A DNA stretch of 35,501 nt, taken from contig NZ_NEGZ01000020.1 in assembly GCF_002127585.1 (NCBI RefSeq), positions 1 to 35,501 of the forward strand. Direction: 5' to 3'. Made by a program: the position numbers and the translations under genes. A model generated the notes under the pieces. It worked only from the letters and a program-made list of their open reading frames with translations. It was not told the origin of the DNA and made no database searches. Each line of letters starts with the position of its first letter. Within the stretch, counting starts at the first letter, position 1. This DNA comes from Janthinobacterium sp. GW458P (GTDB lineage: Bacteria; Pseudomonadota; Gammaproteobacteria; Burkholderiales; Burkholderiaceae_D). Positions 34,379-35,501 of this stretch are shown in pieces.

Positions 34379-35416
34379 TCAGAGTGTCCACGGGTGATCT
34401 TCCGCGCCGGCGACGATGCCTCCCAGCGTTGCCTGATCGCGCTCCGCATGGCTCTGGCGCAGGAACACGGGCAGGTCGGCCACCAGGCGGGCGAAGCGGG
34501 CGTCGCTGCACAGCGGGCCGGCGCCCAGCGCCCGCGTGGCCAGGTGCAGCACCAGGGTCGCCGCGTCTTCCGTTGCCAGGCGCAGGCGCAGGGCCAGTCC
34601 CATGGCGTCGCGTTGCGGGTGGCGGTCGATGTCGGCGGCCCCTTCGCGCAGCAGGGCGCCCACGGCGTGCAGCGCGCAGTCGATCTGGCCCAGCTGGGCC
34701 AGGCGCACGGCGTCGGGTGCGGCATGCTGCGCGCGCGCATGCAGGTGGCTGGCGATGGCGCAGGCGGCGCCATACCAGGCGGCCGCGATGCCGGCCGCGC
34801 CGTGCCAGAAGCCGGGGCGGCCCAGGTAGGCGCCCGGCGCGCCCACGGGAAAGGCGCGCGCGGCCGAAAAGGTCACGTCGACGCTGGCGCAGGCGTGCAT
34901 GCCGACGGCTTGCCAGCCTTCGTCCGTGACGTGCACGCCGGGCTGCGCCAGTGCCACCGAAGCGAGGCAGGCCTGGCCCTCTTCATTCCAGCAGCTGAGC
35001 AAGGCATGGCTGAGGCCACTCGCGCCGGAACACCAGGCCTTGCGCCCGTCGAGCACATAACGGCCATCGGCCGCCTGCTGCAAGCGGACGCGCGCGCCCG
35101 GCATTTCCGCGCACCAGACGCCCCAGCTGCTGCCGGCCGGCGCGCCGGGGCCGTCGATCTCGGCCAGGATGGCCAGCGCATCGGCATGGCCTTCATACAG
35201 CTTGAGCAGGGAAAGGTCGATGGCGGCCACGGCGGCAAGGGCTTGCCAGCGTTGCAGGGTGGCGCCATGGCCGGGCAGCGGGAGCTGGTCCAGGCCCGCG
35301 TCGCGCAGGCGCCGCAGGCCGTCGATGGGCGCAAGCTCGCCGTCCTGCGGACGCAGCAGGGCGTTCAAGGCGGCGTGGCTGAAATCCTGGTGGGAGGCGA
35401 TGGTAGTGGACGGCAT
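34379..35416 (-). CDS. Acyl-CoA dehydrogenase-like flavoprotein
   Basis: The 345-residue protein matches the acyl-CoA dehydrogenase family in its middle part: SWGVWCAEMPGARVRLQQAA, DGRYVLDGRKAWCSGAS (the FAD-contacting beta-domain, normally G-x-K-x-W/F-x-x-G/S), and GVHVTDEGWQAVGMHACASV (the R/M-A-T-x-S region). The N-terminal helical domain is present in degenerate form. The C-terminal part is alanine-rich helices without the usual catalytic glutamate segment that I could identify. It may dehydrogenate an unusual acyl thioester or act in a side pathway. No upstream partner is visible before the window edge. It is strongly G+C-rich and host-like. Confidence 0.85.
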   Translation of the reverse strand: MPSTTIASHQDFSHAALNALLRPQDGELAPIDGLRRLRDAGLDQLPLPGHGATLQRWQALAAVAAIDLSLLKLYEGHADALAILAEIDGPGAPAGSSWGVWCAEMPGARVRLQQAADGRYVLDGRKAWCSGASGLSHALLSCWNEEGQACLASVALAQPGVHVTDEGWQAVGMHACASVDVTFSAARAFPVGAPGAYLGRPGFWHGAAGIAAAWYGAACAIASHLHARAQHAAPDAVRLAQLGQIDCALHAVGALLREGAADIDRHPQRDAMGLALRLRLATEDAATLVLHLATRALGAGPLCSDARFARLVADLPVFLRQSHAERDQATLGGIVAGAEDHPWTL

Positions 35417-35501
35417 GGCTAGCTCCTGTTTTTCAAGAGCTTATCTTTCTATTTTGGTAATGTCTGTTCGATTTTGCACATAGCCGTATCGGCGGGCACA
35501 A
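35417..35501. promoter_or_regulatory. Upstream region of the acyl-CoA dehydrogenase-like gene
   Basis: CAGGAG lies about 7 nt before the ATG on the minus strand, and the next ~60 bases are A+T-rich compared with the flanking gene, as expected for a promoter. No operator was recognised. Confidence 0.35.

Noticed and set aside
34280-35422. Open plus-strand frame of 380 codons
   Set aside because: Antisense shadow of the acyl-CoA dehydrogenase-like gene; composition is low-complexity G/A/R.

Overview
The window looks like a chromosomal segment of a betaproteobacterium, probably Oxalobacteraceae (Janthinobacterium/Massilia-like). That assignment is an inference from protein style and from the G+C-rich flanks; no rRNA or tRNA gene is present to confirm it. 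The two flanks look like host backbone. The left flank (1 to about 550) holds the start of a Bcr/CflA-type exporter and the first ~65 codons of a serine O-acetyltransferase gene that stops abruptly. The right flank (about 31.4-35.5 kb) holds a GNAT acetyltransferase, a large secreted S9 prolyl-oligopeptidase-type peptidase and an acyl-CoA dehydrogenase-like protein, all strongly G+C-rich. The ~31 kb between is visibly less G+C-rich, carries four decayed insertion-sequence remnants (two IS3-family, one IS66, one IS6), and reads as an accessory region assembled from separate modules.

Layout, left to right: a small coiled-coil protein (0.7-1.0 kb); an AhpD-like peroxidase, FMN azoreductase and GNAT operon divergent from a MocR/PdxR-type regulator (1.3-4.3 kb); a GT39/ArnT-like membrane glycosyltransferase (4.7-6.2 kb); a LysR regulator divergent from an MFS exporter (6.7-8.9 kb); an IS3 scrap and an alpha/beta hydrolase (9-9.9 kb); a chloramphenicol-exporter-like MFS protein divergent from a MerR regulator (10.1-12.0 kb); an IS66 scrap (about 12.2 kb); a minus-strand series of LysR, MFS, Ada, PEP-mutase-like and saccharopine-dehydrogenase-like genes (12.5-18.2 kb); a tripartite RND efflux system with TetR regulator and divergent outer-membrane factor (18.3-24.7 kb); a P-loop ATPase (25.3-25.8 kb); thioredoxin reductase and thioredoxin (26.3-27.7 kb); an IS3 remnant (28.2-28.7 kb); an ArsR-rhodanese fusion regulator divergent from an MFS exporter (28.8-31.0 kb); and an IS6 remnant (about 31.2 kb).

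The common theme is chemical-stress defence: four complete MFS exporters and one RND pump, with regulators of five families (two LysR, MerR, TetR, ArsR-rhodanese, MocR) next to redox and repair enzymes (azoreductase, AhpD-like protein, TrxA/TrxB, Ada). The strongest regulatory prediction is that the ArsR-rhodanese fusion controls both the divergent MFS gene and trxA-trxB. Both promoters have a consensus-like -35, a 17-bp spacer and a TATCAT -10 that runs into nearly the same palindrome, CATTCnAT-N6-ATnGAATG. This suggests a thiol/persulfide-type sensing circuit that links thioredoxin supply to export. Other readable regulatory sites are a MerR-type promoter with a 19-bp spacer around a dyad, a dyad at the tetR/RND promoter, and a LysR-type dyad at 7559-7576.
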